From G963662905 sp965230045 (GTDB lineage: Bacteria; Bacteroidota; Bacteroidia; Bacteroidales; WRLA01): a stretch of DNA of 64,000 bases. The stretch covers positions 124,001-188,000 of the forward strand of contig OZ245940.1 of NCBI GenBank assembly GCA_965230045.1. Reading direction: 5' to 3'. Made by a program: the position numbers and the translations under genes. Positions 48,316 through 59,400 of the stretch are shown piece by piece (the stretch's first letter is position 1; the number at the start of each line of letters is the position of its first letter). Under the pieces are notes generated by a model that was given only the letters and a program-made list of their open reading frames with translations, was not told the DNA's origin and ran no database searches.

Positions 48316-50625
48316 ATGAAAAAGCCCCTGCAAAACATCAGAAGCATGATTACCGGCCTGCTGCTGATCATCGTTTTGGGATCTAATGCCCAGGCGCAAT
48401 TCCTTTCCGATACCATTGATATTGAACATTATCGGCTCGATTTAAAAATCATGGATTTCGACGAAGGAATCCTTTATGGAACGGCATACATCCAAATGAA
48501 AACAAAAATGGACAACATTTCAGCTTTTAATCTGGACCTGCTGAAACTGCAAGTTGATTCTGCCTTTACCAATGATGAAGAAATTTCTGTTTCAGGCAAT
48601 GACACTGTTATCCGCCTGCATTTGCCTACAGCTGTGAATGCCGGAGAGGAATTCAACCTGCGCATCCATTATCATGGCGAGCCAAATGTGGAACCCTACG
48701 GCTGGGGCGGATTTCATTTCAATAACGGAATTGCATACAATCTGGGCGTGGCTTTTGAAGATTATCCGCATAATTACGGCCGTGTTTGGTATCCCTGCAT
48801 CGATGATTTTATCGACAGGGCAACATATGATTTTTATATCACGGCCGCTGAAGAGCATAAAGCTATTTGTACCGGCCACCTGATTGATGTTCAGGATAAT
48901 GGTGACGGCTCAAAAACCTGGCACTGGCAAACGGCACACAGCCTGCCCACTTATCTCACTTCGGTTGCTGTATCCGATTATATCGAAATTGAGCAGAATT
49001 TTGAAGGCATGAACGGCGACATTCCCATGTACCTTTATGTGCATGAAAACGACAGCCTTCAGGCCATCAATTCTTTCATTAACCTTCCGCAGATTATGGA
49101 AGGTTTTGAAGCCCATTGGGGCCCGTATCCTTTTGAGCGCGTGGGCTATGTGAGCACACCCAAAGGCGCTATGGAGCACGCTACTAGCATTGCCTATCCA
49201 ACCGGCTGCATCGATGGCGGGCTGACTTACGAATATCTTTATGCCCACGAACTTTCGCATATGTGGTTTGGAGATAAAGTTACCTGCGAAACCGCTGAGG
49301 ATATGTGGCTTAATGAAGGCTGGGCTGTTTTCAACGAATATCTGACGCAGGAAATCCTTTATGGCAAAAATGCCTATCAGGCTTATTATCTCAACAAAAA
49401 AGCCAGTGTTTTGCAATATTGCCATGCCAATGACGGTGGATATTACGCGTTGTATGGCATTCCGCAAACCATCACTTATGGCGAAACTGTTTACCAAAAA
49501 GGTGCGCTTGTAGTGCATACTTTGCGGAACTATATGGGCGATGATGCTTTTTTCCCGGCAGTGCGCCATTATCTGGAGCAATATGCTTATAATGATGCCA
49601 GCTCATGGAACCTGCGCGATGCTTTGAGCGAACATAGCGGAATGGACCTGAGCGCATTTTTCGACAGTTGGGTGTTCAATCCGGGCTTTCCTCAATTTTC
49701 AGTAGATTCATTTAATGTTATAGCAAATGGCAATCAGTTTGATACAGAAGTCTTTATGAAGCAAAAACTGCGCGGTACAGAACAGTTTTTCACAGAAAAC
49801 AAAGTCATGCTCCGTTTTGTTGATGCACAATGGCAGCATCAGGATGTTGTAATGGAGCTGGCCGGGCAAAACGGCAGCCAGAGCTTCACTTTGGATATTG
49901 ATCCCGCATTTGTTTTGGTAAATGCCACCGACATCATGGCCGATGCGGTTACACGGGCTCAAAGAACCATCAAAACCACCGGAACGTACGATTTCGGACA
50001 CACCTTTTGCAGTTTTGATGTACAGGAATTAGGGGATTCGGCCTGGGTAAGTGTAGAACATAATTGGGTGGCGCCCGATGAATTCCTCGAAGAAATTCCC
50101 GGAGTGCGCCTTTCGGATGCGCGTTATTGGGCCATAAAAGGAAATATCGACGGAAAAATGACCATAAAAGGCAAATTCAAATACAGCAAAACCGGTTATC
50201 TCGACAATACTTTGTTGACCAACCCAACGGATTCTATTATGATCCTGTACCGGAAAGGTGCTTCCGAAAACTGGCATTCGGTGCCTTTCGAACGTTTTGG
50301 GCCTTTTAATGTGGGCTTCATTTATGTGCCCGATATGAAAGCCGGAGAATATACGCTGGCCGTTTGTGATGAAACTTTTGTTGGGCAAAATGACATTCCA
50401 AAGGAAGAAATCAGGGTTTTCCCGAATCCGTCCAATGGGATCGTGATGCTGGAGAACCTTCCCGAAGGCGAATACAGCATCCTCAACAGCGATGGCAAAT
50501 GCGTGCAAAAAGGTTATGCGAAAGACAGCAGGCTTCAAATAAAACTCGATCAAAAAGGCGTTTATATTTTTCGGATTTTTGATGGAACCACAAGGATTAA
50601 CAAGAAATTGCTCATCACAAACTAA
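48316..50625 (+). CDS. T9SS-secreted M1-family aminopeptidase
   Basis: 769 residues from ATG 48316. Signal peptide (SMITGLLLIIVLGSNAQAQ), M1 N-terminal beta domain, then the gluzincin site H311-E-L-S-H315 with Glu334 (WLNEGWA) as third zinc ligand. The substrate-binding GxMEN motif reads GAMEH (Glu287 kept, Asn replaced by His). The tail is a type A sorting domain (IRVFPNPSNGIVMLENL ... KGVYIFRIF). Expected role: removing N-terminal residues from peptides outside the cell or at the surface. The YfcC-type carrier gene starts eight bases later, which suggests linked peptide degradation and uptake. Confidence 0.92.
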   Translation: MKKPLQNIRSMITGLLLIIVLGSNAQAQFLSDTIDIEHYRLDLKIMDFDEGILYGTAYIQMKTKMDNISAFNLDLLKLQVDSAFTNDEEISVSGNDTVIRLHLPTAVNAGEEFNLRIHYHGEPNVEPYGWGGFHFNNGIAYNLGVAFEDYPHNYGRVWYPCIDDFIDRATYDFYITAAEEHKAICTGHLIDVQDNGDGSKTWHWQTAHSLPTYLTSVAVSDYIEIEQNFEGMNGDIPMYLYVHENDSLQAINSFINLPQIMEGFEAHWGPYPFERVGYVSTPKGAMEHATSIAYPTGCIDGGLTYEYLYAHELSHMWFGDKVTCETAEDMWLNEGWAVFNEYLTQEILYGKNAYQAYYLNKKASVLQYCHANDGGYYALYGIPQTITYGETVYQKGALVVHTLRNYMGDDAFFPAVRHYLEQYAYNDASSWNLRDALSEHSGMDLSAFFDSWVFNPGFPQFSVDSFNVIANGNQFDTEVFMKQKLRGTEQFFTENKVMLRFVDAQWQHQDVVMELAGQNGSQSFTLDIDPAFVLVNATDIMADAVTRAQRTIKTTGTYDFGHTFCSFDVQELGDSAWVSVEHNWVAPDEFLEEIPGVRLSDARYWAIKGNIDGKMTIKGKFKYSKTGYLDNTLLTNPTDSIMILYRKGASENWHSVPFERFGPFNVGFIYVPDMKAGEYTLAVCDETFVGQNDIPKEEIRVFPNPSNGIVMLENLPEGEYSILNSDGKCVQKGYAKDSRLQIKLDQKGVYIFRIFDGTTRINKKLLITN

Positions 50626-50633
50626 TCAACTTT

Positions 50634-52238
50634 ATGGCTGGAAAGAGGAAAATCCCCCACACTTACGTCATTGTTTTCTTTATTATTGTTTTTTCGGCAA
50701 TCCTTACCTGGTTTGTACCGGGTGGTGCATTTGAACGCGAAACAGTAAGCATGCCCGATGGCGGCACCCGCGAGGTTATTGTAAGCGAATCCTTCGAATA
50801 TCTCGATAATGAACCACAAACCTGGCAAATCTTTTCTGCGCTATTCGATGGTTTTGTGGATAAAGCAGATATTATCGTTTTTATCTTGTTAATTGGCGGT
50901 GCTTTCTGGATAATGAACGAAAGCAAAGCCATTGATGTCGGGATTTTCAGTTTTTTGAAAATGACCCGCAAGCTCGAGAATATTGCTTTCTTTCGAAAAA
51001 TCGGTGTGGACAACCTGATTTTCACGCTCATCATGTTGATGTTCAGCATTTTTGGCGCCGTATTCGGCATGAGCGAAGAAACCATTGCCTTTGTGATTAT
51101 TTTCGTTCCGCTGGCCATATCCATGGGTTACGACAGCATTGTAGGCGTTTCGCTCTGCTTTGTTGCTGCCGGGCTGGGTTTTGCCGGCGCTTTGCTCAAT
51201 CCGTTCACCATAGGAATTGCGCAGGGTCTGAGTGACCTGCCACTCTTTTCCGGTTTAGAATATCGTATGTTCAGTTGGCTGGTTATCAATGTTCTCGGTA
51301 TTGCATGGATATTGCGCTATGCAGCCAGGATCAAGAAAAACCCAAAGAAAAGTCTGGTTTATGAAGACGATGAAGTTTGGCGCAAAGAACACAATACCGA
51401 TCCGGAGAACGTAAAATTTTATACACCTCTTTCTGCCTGGATCACTTGGGCAATCCTTTCTGTGGTTCTGATTATCTACGGATTTCAGTTTCCGGAAAGC
51501 ACTTTGAAAATTGGTAATTCGGAAAGCACAATGCCGGTTTTGCCGGTGCTGGCCGGATTGTTTTTTATTGGTGGTTTTTTCTCCCTGCGCAAATCGGTGC
51601 ATTTTTTTATTCTCCATCTGCTGGGATTTACCATTCTCTACCTCATCGCAGGTGTGATGGGTTATGGCTGGTATGTAATGGAAATTGCCACGCTCTTTTT
51701 TGTTATGGGCCTGGCGTCCGGCATGGCGATGAATTACAGCCCAAACCGCATTACGCAGCTCTTTCTCACCGGCGTGAAAGATATTTTGTCGGCAGCAATG
51801 GTTGTTGGACTGGCTGGTGGTATCATCATCATCCTCAACAATGGGCAGATTATTGATACCATCCTCAACAGCATTGCAGGCAGTATGGCAGATATGGGCA
51901 AAGTAGGTTCGGTGGGCATGATGTATGTTTTCCAAACCATTATTAATGTAGTAATACCATCCGGCTCGGCCAAAGCAGCGCTGACCATGCCCATTATGTC
52001 GCAATTCTCTGATCTGATTGGCGTTTCGCGCCAGGCAACGGTTATGGCATTCCAGTTTGGCGATGGTTTTACCAATATGATCACACCCACCTCCGGTGTT
52101 TTGATCGGTGTGCTCGGCGTGGCCAAAATCCCTTACGATAAATGGGTAAAATGGATCGCGCCCTTTATGCTTGTTCTGGTGATCTTAGGATTTTTGTTGC
52201 TTATTCCAACGGTATTGATGAAGCTTAATGGGTTTTAG
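50634..52238 (+). CDS. YfcC-family (DcuC-like) inner-membrane carrier
   Basis: 534 residues, about 12-13 hydrophobic helices beginning with HTYVIVFFIIVFSAILTWFV. Family features are WFVPGGAFERE near the start, FGMSEETIAFVIIFVPL, GFAGALLNPFTIGIAQG, and the C-terminal PSGSAKAALTMPIM and DGFTNMITPTSGVLIGVLG hairpins typical of ion-transporter-superfamily carriers. Members move C4-dicarboxylates, amino acids or other anions; the substrate is not readable from sequence. Eight bases after the M1 aminopeptidase gene, so cotranscription and uptake of peptidase products is a reasonable inference. Confidence 0.88.
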   Translation: MAGKRKIPHTYVIVFFIIVFSAILTWFVPGGAFERETVSMPDGGTREVIVSESFEYLDNEPQTWQIFSALFDGFVDKADIIVFILLIGGAFWIMNESKAIDVGIFSFLKMTRKLENIAFFRKIGVDNLIFTLIMLMFSIFGAVFGMSEETIAFVIIFVPLAISMGYDSIVGVSLCFVAAGLGFAGALLNPFTIGIAQGLSDLPLFSGLEYRMFSWLVINVLGIAWILRYAARIKKNPKKSLVYEDDEVWRKEHNTDPENVKFYTPLSAWITWAILSVVLIIYGFQFPESTLKIGNSESTMPVLPVLAGLFFIGGFFSLRKSVHFFILHLLGFTILYLIAGVMGYGWYVMEIATLFFVMGLASGMAMNYSPNRITQLFLTGVKDILSAAMVVGLAGGIIIILNNGQIIDTILNSIAGSMADMGKVGSVGMMYVFQTIINVVIPSGSAKAALTMPIMSQFSDLIGVSRQATVMAFQFGDGFTNMITPTSGVLIGVLGVAKIPYDKWVKWIAPFMLVLVILGFLLLIPTVLMKLNGF

Positions 52239-52315
52239 GGAATACTGAAGCAGAAATACTGCTGATATCCCTGAAACGCAAAAATTCCTTATATTCGGTC
52301 GCAAAAACCGGATTT

Positions 52316-53119
52316 ATGAAAAACCTTCTTAACTATTTAGTATTGTTTTTGGTGCTGCTCACGGCATGTAAGCAAAAACCGGAAAACAAAGCCGCGGTTG
52401 AAAATACCAAAACCATAGCAGATACGCTGGCCAAATCAAATGTCGCGTGGAAAGCCGATTTTATTGGAAAAAAGAATATGTCGGCAAATGATAAAGCCTT
52501 TATCGAAATGATGGCGCCGTCCATACGTTTTGAAGCCGAACAGATCAAAAAGAAAAGGGATAAAATCACATCCCTCCTTGACAAGTTGAATGCCGGTACT
52601 GAACTTTCGCAAAAGGACCTTGCATTTTTGAAACAAACGGCCTCATATTACGACATGCCTTATGCTCAGTTCCATCCCAAAACAACACCGGCTGTATTAA
52701 AAAAACAATTTGAACAGCTGTTGCTCCGGGTTGATATTGTGCCACCTAAACTTGCTATGGCACAGGCCATCATTGAATCAGACTGGGGCAACTCGCGCTT
52801 TGCGAAAGAAGGAAATGCATTTTTTGGCGTGCACTGCTACAATAAAGGCTGCGGAATGGCGGCACGAGGCGTGAAAGACCCAAAATTCTGGGTAAAATCC
52901 TATCCTAATGTGCAATCGGGTGTGAAGGATTATATGCACTTTTTGAACACTATGGCCTCGATGAAAGATTTTCGCCGAATTCGAGCAAAAGAACGTCATG
53001 CCCATCGAATGGATCCCGGGAGCATGGCCGACGGACTGCTCGAATATTCGGGAATTGGCGAAAAATATGCGCAACAGATAAAGGCGGTGATCAGCGATTA
53101 CGTGCCCGATAATTTATAA
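52316..53119 (+). CDS. Bax-like glucosaminidase-domain lipoprotein
   Basis: 267 residues. Lipoprotein signal (LVLFLVLLTACKQ; lipobox LTAC). The C-terminal ~150 residues match the glucosaminidase/Bax fold, with the catalytic-Glu helix AMAQAIIESDWGNSRFAKEG, NAFFGVHCYNKGCGM, the YPNVQSGVKDYMHFLNT helix and LLEYSGIGEKYAQQIK. Expected to act on peptidoglycan glycan strands from the envelope. Transcribed with or just before the M19 dipeptidase gene (41-base gap). Confidence 0.88.
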   Translation: MKNLLNYLVLFLVLLTACKQKPENKAAVENTKTIADTLAKSNVAWKADFIGKKNMSANDKAFIEMMAPSIRFEAEQIKKKRDKITSLLDKLNAGTELSQKDLAFLKQTASYYDMPYAQFHPKTTPAVLKKQFEQLLLRVDIVPPKLAMAQAIIESDWGNSRFAKEGNAFFGVHCYNKGCGMAARGVKDPKFWVKSYPNVQSGVKDYMHFLNTMASMKDFRRIRAKERHAHRMDPGSMADGLLEYSGIGEKYAQQIKAVISDYVPDNL

Positions 53120-53160
53120 AATCATTTTATCAGTAAATTGAAAATCAATCATATACACCT

Positions 53161-54378
53161 ATGACAGCTTCCTCTTTCCTAAGGATATTTATTGCCTTAT
53201 TGATTGTAAACGGCCTGCAATCCTGCACGCAGAAATCAGTTGAAGAAAAAGCAGCCGAAATCCACGAAAAAGCGTTGTGTTTGGATTCACATACGGATAC
53301 ACCATTACGATTTACGCGTTCGGATTTTGATGTAAGCCAAAGGCATGATGTGCAAGATAGCCGATCCTGTGTGGATATTCCGCGGATGCAGGAGGGCGGT
53401 TTGGATGCCGTTTTTCTAGCTGCATTTATCGGGCAGGGCGAGCGCACAGAGGAAGGGAATGCCTCCGCTATTGAGCGCGTTCACCAGATCATTGATTCGA
53501 TTCATTCCGTGGCGGCAAAAAATCATGAAACAGCTGGTCTGGCTTTGAATCCCGATGATGCCTATGCACTGGAAAAAGAAGGAAAACGTGCTTTTTTTAT
53601 CGGTATTGAAAATGGTTACGGCCTTGGCAATCAGGTGGGCCTTATTGAGGAATACTACGATAAAGGCGTGCGCTACATCACGCTCTGCCATACCAAAAAC
53701 AACGACATCTGCGATTCCTCAACCGATACCACCGAATGGAACGGATTAAGTGGATTTGGAGAAAATGTGGTGCAGGAAATGAACCGCCTCGGCCTGATGG
53801 TGGATGTGAGCCACATCTCCGATTCAAGCTTTTATGATGTGCTGGAAATCACCGATGTGCCTGTAATTGCATCCCATTCCAATACGCGGGCTTTATGCAA
53901 TAATCCCCGCAACCTGACCGATGAAATGCTGCAAGCACTGGCAGAAAACAATGGCGTAATCCAGGTGTGCCTGCTCAGCGCCTATGTAAAGGAGCCCAAA
54001 CCTTATCCCGAACGCGATAGCGCATTACATGCCGTGCGCAGTAAATACGGAGAATGGGACAGCCTGAGCGGAGAGGAGCAAAATAAATTGCGCAAAGATT
54101 ATTATGCCACAGCAGAAAAATATCCGGTGGAAAAAGCAACAGTGAGCGACCTGGTGGATCATATCGACCATATTGTAGAAATTGCCGGTATTGAGCATGT
54201 GGGCATCGGTTCCGATTTTGATGGTGGCGGAGGTTTGGAAGACTGCCCCGATGTGAGCAAAATGGGGCTGATTACGCTCGAACTTGTGAAAAGAGGCTAT
54301 TCCGAAGAAGATATTATCAAAATATGGGGCGGCAATTTTATGCGTGTTTTCCGGGAGGCGATGGCGCATAAGTCGTAA
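53161..54378 (+). CDS. M19 membrane dipeptidase, lipoprotein
   Basis: 405 residues. Lipobox LQSC at the end of the signal. Zinc-site residues of renal-dipeptidase-like enzymes: HxD in LDSHTDTPLRF, bridging Glu in FFIGIENGYG, His in VDVSHISD and in IASHSNTRALCNNPRNLTD, and Asp in HVGIGSDFDGGG. Hydrolyses dipeptides, probably in the periplasm. Fits the theme of peptide degradation with the M1 enzyme and carrier upstream and the glucosaminidase before it. Confidence 0.93.
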   Translation: MTASSFLRIFIALLIVNGLQSCTQKSVEEKAAEIHEKALCLDSHTDTPLRFTRSDFDVSQRHDVQDSRSCVDIPRMQEGGLDAVFLAAFIGQGERTEEGNASAIERVHQIIDSIHSVAAKNHETAGLALNPDDAYALEKEGKRAFFIGIENGYGLGNQVGLIEEYYDKGVRYITLCHTKNNDICDSSTDTTEWNGLSGFGENVVQEMNRLGLMVDVSHISDSSFYDVLEITDVPVIASHSNTRALCNNPRNLTDEMLQALAENNGVIQVCLLSAYVKEPKPYPERDSALHAVRSKYGEWDSLSGEEQNKLRKDYYATAEKYPVEKATVSDLVDHIDHIVEIAGIEHVGIGSDFDGGGGLEDCPDVSKMGLITLELVKRGYSEEDIIKIWGGNFMRVFREAMAHKS

Positions 54379-54483
54379 ATTCTCCTGCTAAAAAATTTGC
54401 TTGAGTTTATTGTAGTAGTAGAAGGCACGGCCTTATGCTTTTAAAGTTTTTTTCATTTGTTTAAACCCTGTTTAAACCACAAT

Positions 54484-54516
54484 AAAAAAAGCCTTGCAAA
54501 ATAATTCACAAGGCTT
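54484..54516 (-). terminator. Terminator of tRNA-Gly
   Basis: On the minus strand AAGCCTTG pairs with CAAGGCTT around a 12-base AT-rich loop, followed by seven Ts, 11 bases after the tRNA 3' end. Confidence 0.8.
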
Positions 54517-54526
54517 TGGTTATCAA

Positions 54527-54602
54527 TGGAGCGGAAAACGGGGCTCGAACCCGCGACCCTCAGCTTGGGAAGCTGATGCTCTACCGACTGAGCTACTTCC
54601 GC
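54527..54602 (-). tRNA. tRNA-Gly (anticodon CCC)
   Basis: Minus strand, 76 bases including encoded CCA. Acceptor stem GCGGAAG/TTTCCGC (one G-T pair), discriminator T, anticodon stem TCAGC/GCTGA with loop TTCCCAA (anticodon CCC), T arm GCGGG-TTCGAGC-CCCGT. Unlike tRNA-Pro in this window, CCA is encoded. Confidence 0.95.
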
Positions 54603-54610
54603 ACTTTTTG

Positions 54611-54618
54611 CAAATATA
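54611..54618 (-). promoter_or_regulatory. -7 box of tRNA-Gly
   Basis: TATATTTG on the minus strand, exact TAnnTTTG match, eight bases before the tRNA 5' end; an upstream CTTTGG lies about 15 bases away, shorter than usual. Confidence 0.5.
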
Positions 54619-54665
54619 CACAAATCAACAATCCAAAGGTTCAGCCGCACCGCATAAAATCAGGA

Positions 54666-55898
54666 TTAATCCCAATTTAAAATCTTTTTGAAATCATATT
54701 TCTCGGGTTCCGGCAACCATTTGCGGGCCGCATCATAATCAGCTTCGGAGATGTATTGGGTTTGTGAATCATATACCAAACGGGCTTTTTGTGAAGTAAT
54801 ATTGACCAAACGGGGTTTAATTTTGCCGTTTTCATCTTCCACATCGCTTAAATAAAGAGGCGCAACATCACCAACCGGATCTGAGGTAACCATACATCCG
54901 GTATGCCCGTCATCAAATAGTTTTTTAACACCCAGACCCAATAATCCGCAATAAAGTTTATCGAAAGCAGTTGGCTGAACACAGCGCAATTCGTAGCCCA
55001 GTTCTACCGGACGGCTTTTTATCTTGATGCCCAAAGCTTTCAGCCTTCTTTGCACCAACATATTGAAAATATGCGCCTTGCTCACATTACCGAGTTCGGG
55101 ATGACCGTGCTCATCATAAGTGAAATTAATGCCACTGCCTGTAATTTCATCGTCCGACATAAAATGAAATACCCCTTCGCTGATCATTACAGCACCGTGC
55201 TGTATGCCCAGGACCCTCCGTTTGATCATGGACGAAATTACGAGCCGCACAATTTTATCAAAAGATACCTCGGTATTGTTAAACATTTCGGGGATGATGA
55301 TCATTGGATAATGGCAAGCGGCGCCAATACCGAAAGCCAGATGTCCGGCTTCACGCCCCATAGCAGCCACAACAAACCAGTTGCCGCTGGTGCGTGCATC
55401 TTCATAAATGGTTGTGGCAATGCGCGCGCCTTCTTCTTTGGCCGACTGATATCCAAAGGTTGGTGAGCCTTCTGGCAGGGGCAAGTCATTATCAATGGTT
55501 TTGGGCACATGGATATTGCGCACGTCCAGATCATGCTCCGCCAAAAACTTACTGATGCGGTTGGCCGTAGAAGCAGTATCGTCTCCACCAATAGTTACCA
55601 GTAGTTTCACATTGTGCTTTACGAAAAAATTGGTGTTAAAATCTTCATCCTTTGGCTTATAGCGGCTCATTTGCATAAAGGAACCACCTTGTTTGTGGAT
55701 GCGGTCGGCCAGCCAGAATTCAAATTCACGAAATTGAGGCTCCTCGGCAAACAGCCCTTTAAATCCTTCGTGTATTCCCAGGACGCGGTATCCATCTTGT
55801 ATAAAAACCTTTGCCACCGAGCCAATAACTGTATTAATGCCCGGAGCCGGACCGCCGCCGCAGAGAATAGCAACCGAACCTTTGTGTTGATTAGTCAT
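54666..55898 (-). CDS. pfp: PPi-dependent 6-phosphofructokinase
   Basis: 410 residues from ATG 55898; ATG 55925 would add nine residues. PfkA fold with GGGPAPGINTVIGS at the start. The phosphoryl-donor site reads GGDD (not GGDG) and the next motif PKTIDND (not PGTIDND); these two changes mark enzymes that use pyrophosphate rather than ATP. The substrate-binding MGREAGHLAFG is present. It makes glycolysis reversible at this step and saves ATP, common in anaerobes. Transcribed alone; TATTTTTG on the minus strand at 55993-56000 is a candidate -7 box. Confidence 0.88.
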   Translation of the reverse strand: MTNQHKGSVAILCGGGPAPGINTVIGSVAKVFIQDGYRVLGIHEGFKGLFAEEPQFREFEFWLADRIHKQGGSFMQMSRYKPKDEDFNTNFFVKHNVKLLVTIGGDDTASTANRISKFLAEHDLDVRNIHVPKTIDNDLPLPEGSPTFGYQSAKEEGARIATTIYEDARTSGNWFVVAAMGREAGHLAFGIGAACHYPMIIIPEMFNNTEVSFDKIVRLVISSMIKRRVLGIQHGAVMISEGVFHFMSDDEITGSGINFTYDEHGHPELGNVSKAHIFNMLVQRRLKALGIKIKSRPVELGYELRCVQPTAFDKLYCGLLGLGVKKLFDDGHTGCMVTSDPVGDVAPLYLSDVEDENGKIKPRLVNITSQKARLVYDSQTQYISEADYDAARKWLPEPEKYDFKKILNWD

Positions 55899-55925
55899 TT
55901 TGTGTTGTTTTGAGAATTGCTTCAT

Positions 55926-56349
55926 TCATTTTTAATCGCCCGGATGATGCTCATGGAAACATCTTTCGCCAATCCGCAACAACCGGTACAAGCAAAAATA
56001 AACGAAAAATCAGAAAAAGCTTATCGAAAGATGAATAATATTTCAAAACAGCCTCAATAGCATGGCCTGCCTTCGCAAACAGTTTTAATATAACTTATAT
56101 ATGTACAAACTTACATGTTTATAAATGATCTTCAATCACCGCTCCGAAAGCAATACGGTAGTGTTAAGCAAAAACGGATTACTTTTTTAAAATTGGTTAA
56201 TAAAGCTAACGTACAGTAAATTATCACCATACATAAAAATAATCCAATCATGAATAAAACAGCAATTATTAAAATTTTTACGGCAGGAAGAAAACGCTAA
56301 ACCCTTTGATTATTTGTTTGTTAAAAATTAAGATTCTTTCTAAATAATT
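55926..56349. other. AT-rich intergenic region
   Basis: Separates divergent pfp and the large T9SS gene. It holds a TATTTTTG box for pfp (55993-56000, minus). No ORF, hairpin or repeat seen otherwise. Confidence 0.5.
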
Positions 56350-56380
56350 TTTGGAGATTTGAAAATAATTTTTACTTTTG
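56350..56380 (+). promoter_or_regulatory. Full-consensus Bacteroidota promoter for the large T9SS gene
   Basis: TTTG (56350-56353), a 19-base spacer and TACTTTTG (56373-56380) match the -33/-7 consensus TTTG-n19-TAnnTTTG exactly. The start codon is 31 bases further on. Confidence 0.75.
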
Positions 56381-56410
56381 AGCTTTACCATCAATTTTAA
56401 ACTTAAGAAT

Positions 56411-59400
56411 ATGAGAAAAACCTACTTTTTGGGCATACTTGCTCTGTTAAGTATTGCTGTTATTGGCTCTGTAATCCTCATGAAAGACGGAAAACAGGGT
56501 AGAATCGAGAAGAAAGAAGCGTTTCGCGAGTACATCGCAAACCATCCCTACACCAAAAGGGATCACATGACCCCCGAAGAATTAAAAACCATCCCGAAAG
56601 CCGATCGGCCGGATCTGGCTCAGGAGCAAAACTTCCTGATGACCGTTGATCCCGCATTGGGCTACGTACCAAGCGAGCGCTTAAAAGAAGCATACAAAAG
56701 AGCTGAAGAAACCCGCAATATGCGTGGTGCAGTGGCGAATGTATCATGGAACGAACGCGGCCCCAATAATATTGGCGGACGTACACGTGCCCTTATGTTT
56801 GACCCTAATGATGTGGCCAATGGCTATAAAAAAGTTTGGGCCGGTGGTGTGAGCGGTGGTCTTTGGTATAATAGTGATATTACTGATGCCAGTAGTGAAT
56901 GGACAAAAGTAAGTGATACCTGGGACAACCTGGCGATCACAACGATTGCTTATGATCCTTCCAATACACAAATATTTTATGTAGGAACCGGTGAAGGATT
57001 TTATAATGCGGATGCTGTTCGTGGCGGTGGTATCTGGAAAACCACCGATGGTGGAACTACATGGTCCTTATTAGCAAGCACCGAGCCAGGTCCTCTCAGT
57101 AATCTTAGTGACTTCGATTATATTCAAAAAATAGTTGTTGCCAGTAATGGTGATGTATTTGCCGCCACCCGCACTTATTATTCAAATATAAACAAAGGCG
57201 GCATTATGAAATCCACGGATGGTGGTGCTTCCTGGGTTGTTTCAAAATCCGTAAGTGGTTCGGGAGGAAAAGACCGAGGAGCAGATATTGAAATTTCTGC
57301 CAATGGCGATTTATATGCTTCATTAGGGCTGTTCTCCACAGGATATATGTTTAAATCCACGGATAATGGCAGTAACTGGACGGATATTACGCCAGCTGCT
57401 TGCCAACGCATTGAAATAGCATGTGCTCCGTCAAACAATAACATCGTCTATGCGGTTGCTTCAAATAGAGAACCTGATTATTCTAATATTATAAAATGGT
57501 TCAAAAAATCTACGGACGGAGGAACAACATGGTCTGATTTAACCATACCAAAATATTATGAACAAAACTGTAACCCAGGGGCAAGTGATTTCGCCAGAGG
57601 TCAAGCCTGGTATGACCTGATTATGGGTGTTCATCCAACGGATGCCAATTTAGTTGTTTTGGGAGGTATTGACCTTTATAGATCTACGGATGGTGGAGCA
57701 AACTTCGGTCTGGTTTCCTACTGGACAGGGAATTGTCCTGCTTACGACTACGTTCATGCCGACCAGCATGCTATTGTTTTCCATCCGACAAACTATAATA
57801 TTGTTGTTACAGGCTCTGATGGCGGCGTAAGTTATTCAGCAGATCTGGGCGACAGCGGTACTGGCGACCCAACATTTAATGACAGAAATGCCGGATACAA
57901 TGTTACCCAATTCTACTCTTGCGCGATCCATCCAACCGCAGCCACAGATTATTACCTTGGCGGCACCCAGGATAACGGAACTTTCAAGCTTACTTCTGCC
58001 GGTGTTGGTGCCGGAACAGCCGTTTCCGGTGGTGACGGCGCATTCTGCTTTATTGATCAAACAGATCCCACTTATCAGCTGAGCAGTTATGTTTATAATA
58101 ACTGGTACTTAAGTACAAACAGCGGGTCGAGTTTCTCCGGGCTTTCCGGTGGTGCAAATACCGGCCGTTTCATCAACCCGGCCGATTATGATAATGATGC
58201 GGACATTCTTTATTCTGCTGCAGGCAACGATCAGCTTTATCGCATCAGTGGTATTTCAGCTAGCCCTTCAGCAACTACTAAAACAGTTGGAGGTTCTGCT
58301 CTTGGTGGAAGTCAGGCTTCTGCAATTATTGCTTCTCCATACAACGACCACGTACTATTTGTTGGAACTGGAGCAGGAGATATTTACAAGGTTTCAAGCG
58401 CAAACGGTAGCCCAACATCCGTTGATATTGATCCGGGCATCAATCTGCCTGGCGGCTATATTTCAAGCATTGATATCGGTGCAGATGAAAATAACCTGAT
58501 GGTTACCTATACTACTTATGGTGTAAATCATGTTTATATTACCACAGACGGTGGTACAAACTGGTCAAATAAAAATGGCGACCTGCCCGATATGCCGGTA
58601 CGCTGGGCCATGTTCAACCCATTGAACCGCAGCGAAGTATTCCTCGCTACCGAAGTAGGCGTTTGGTCCACAACCGATATTACTGCTGCATCACCCGAAT
58701 GGGGTGCAACCAATGGCGGCCTGGCAAATGTGCGTACAGATATGCTTCAATACCGCAGTACCGACCGCACATGGCTGGCTGCAACGCACGGCCGTGGTTT
58801 GTTCACTTATCCTGAAGCAACGGTTGAAATTACCTTCCAGGTGGATATGCAAAACCAAACCGTTTCCGGTGATGGCGTACACCTTGCCGGTAATTTTGGC
58901 AATGATGGTTATCCAAACTGGGATCCGGCAGGTATTGCTATGAGCGATGGCAACAGTGATGATGTTTATACCGTAACGCTTACACTTACTGCAAATACGG
59001 ATTATGAGTTTAAGTATATTAATGGTGATGGATGGGGCGAAGATGAATCCGTTCCTGCTGCATGTGGTGTAGATAATGGCTCTGGAGGCTATAACCGAAG
59101 TTTAAGCACAACTACTAATGATGCTACTCTAGATGAAGTTTGTTTTGGTGAATGTTCTGATTGTAGCGGTGGAAGCACCCTTACATGGAACAACCTTCAA
59201 TGGCCAGAAAATGCAAGCATCGCACATCATGAGAACGTTGATATTTTTGCTCAGGCATATGAAGATGGTGTAACAACTGTAGATGGAAATGAAGGCGATA
59301 TTGCTTGCTGGATTGGCTATAATAATGCCGACACAGATCCTTCTACTTGGACAAATTGGGTCGTTGCAACCTTTAATGGTAGGAATAATGGTGGTTTAGG

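Noticed and set aside
51255..52004. 249-codon minus-strand ORF
   Set aside because: Antisense to the YfcC-type carrier; His/Asn-rich shadow of hydrophobic codons.
54494..54691. 65-codon ORF with SGKRGSNPRPSAWEADALPT
   Set aside because: A familiar false ORF produced by translating a tRNA gene (tRNA-Gly here).
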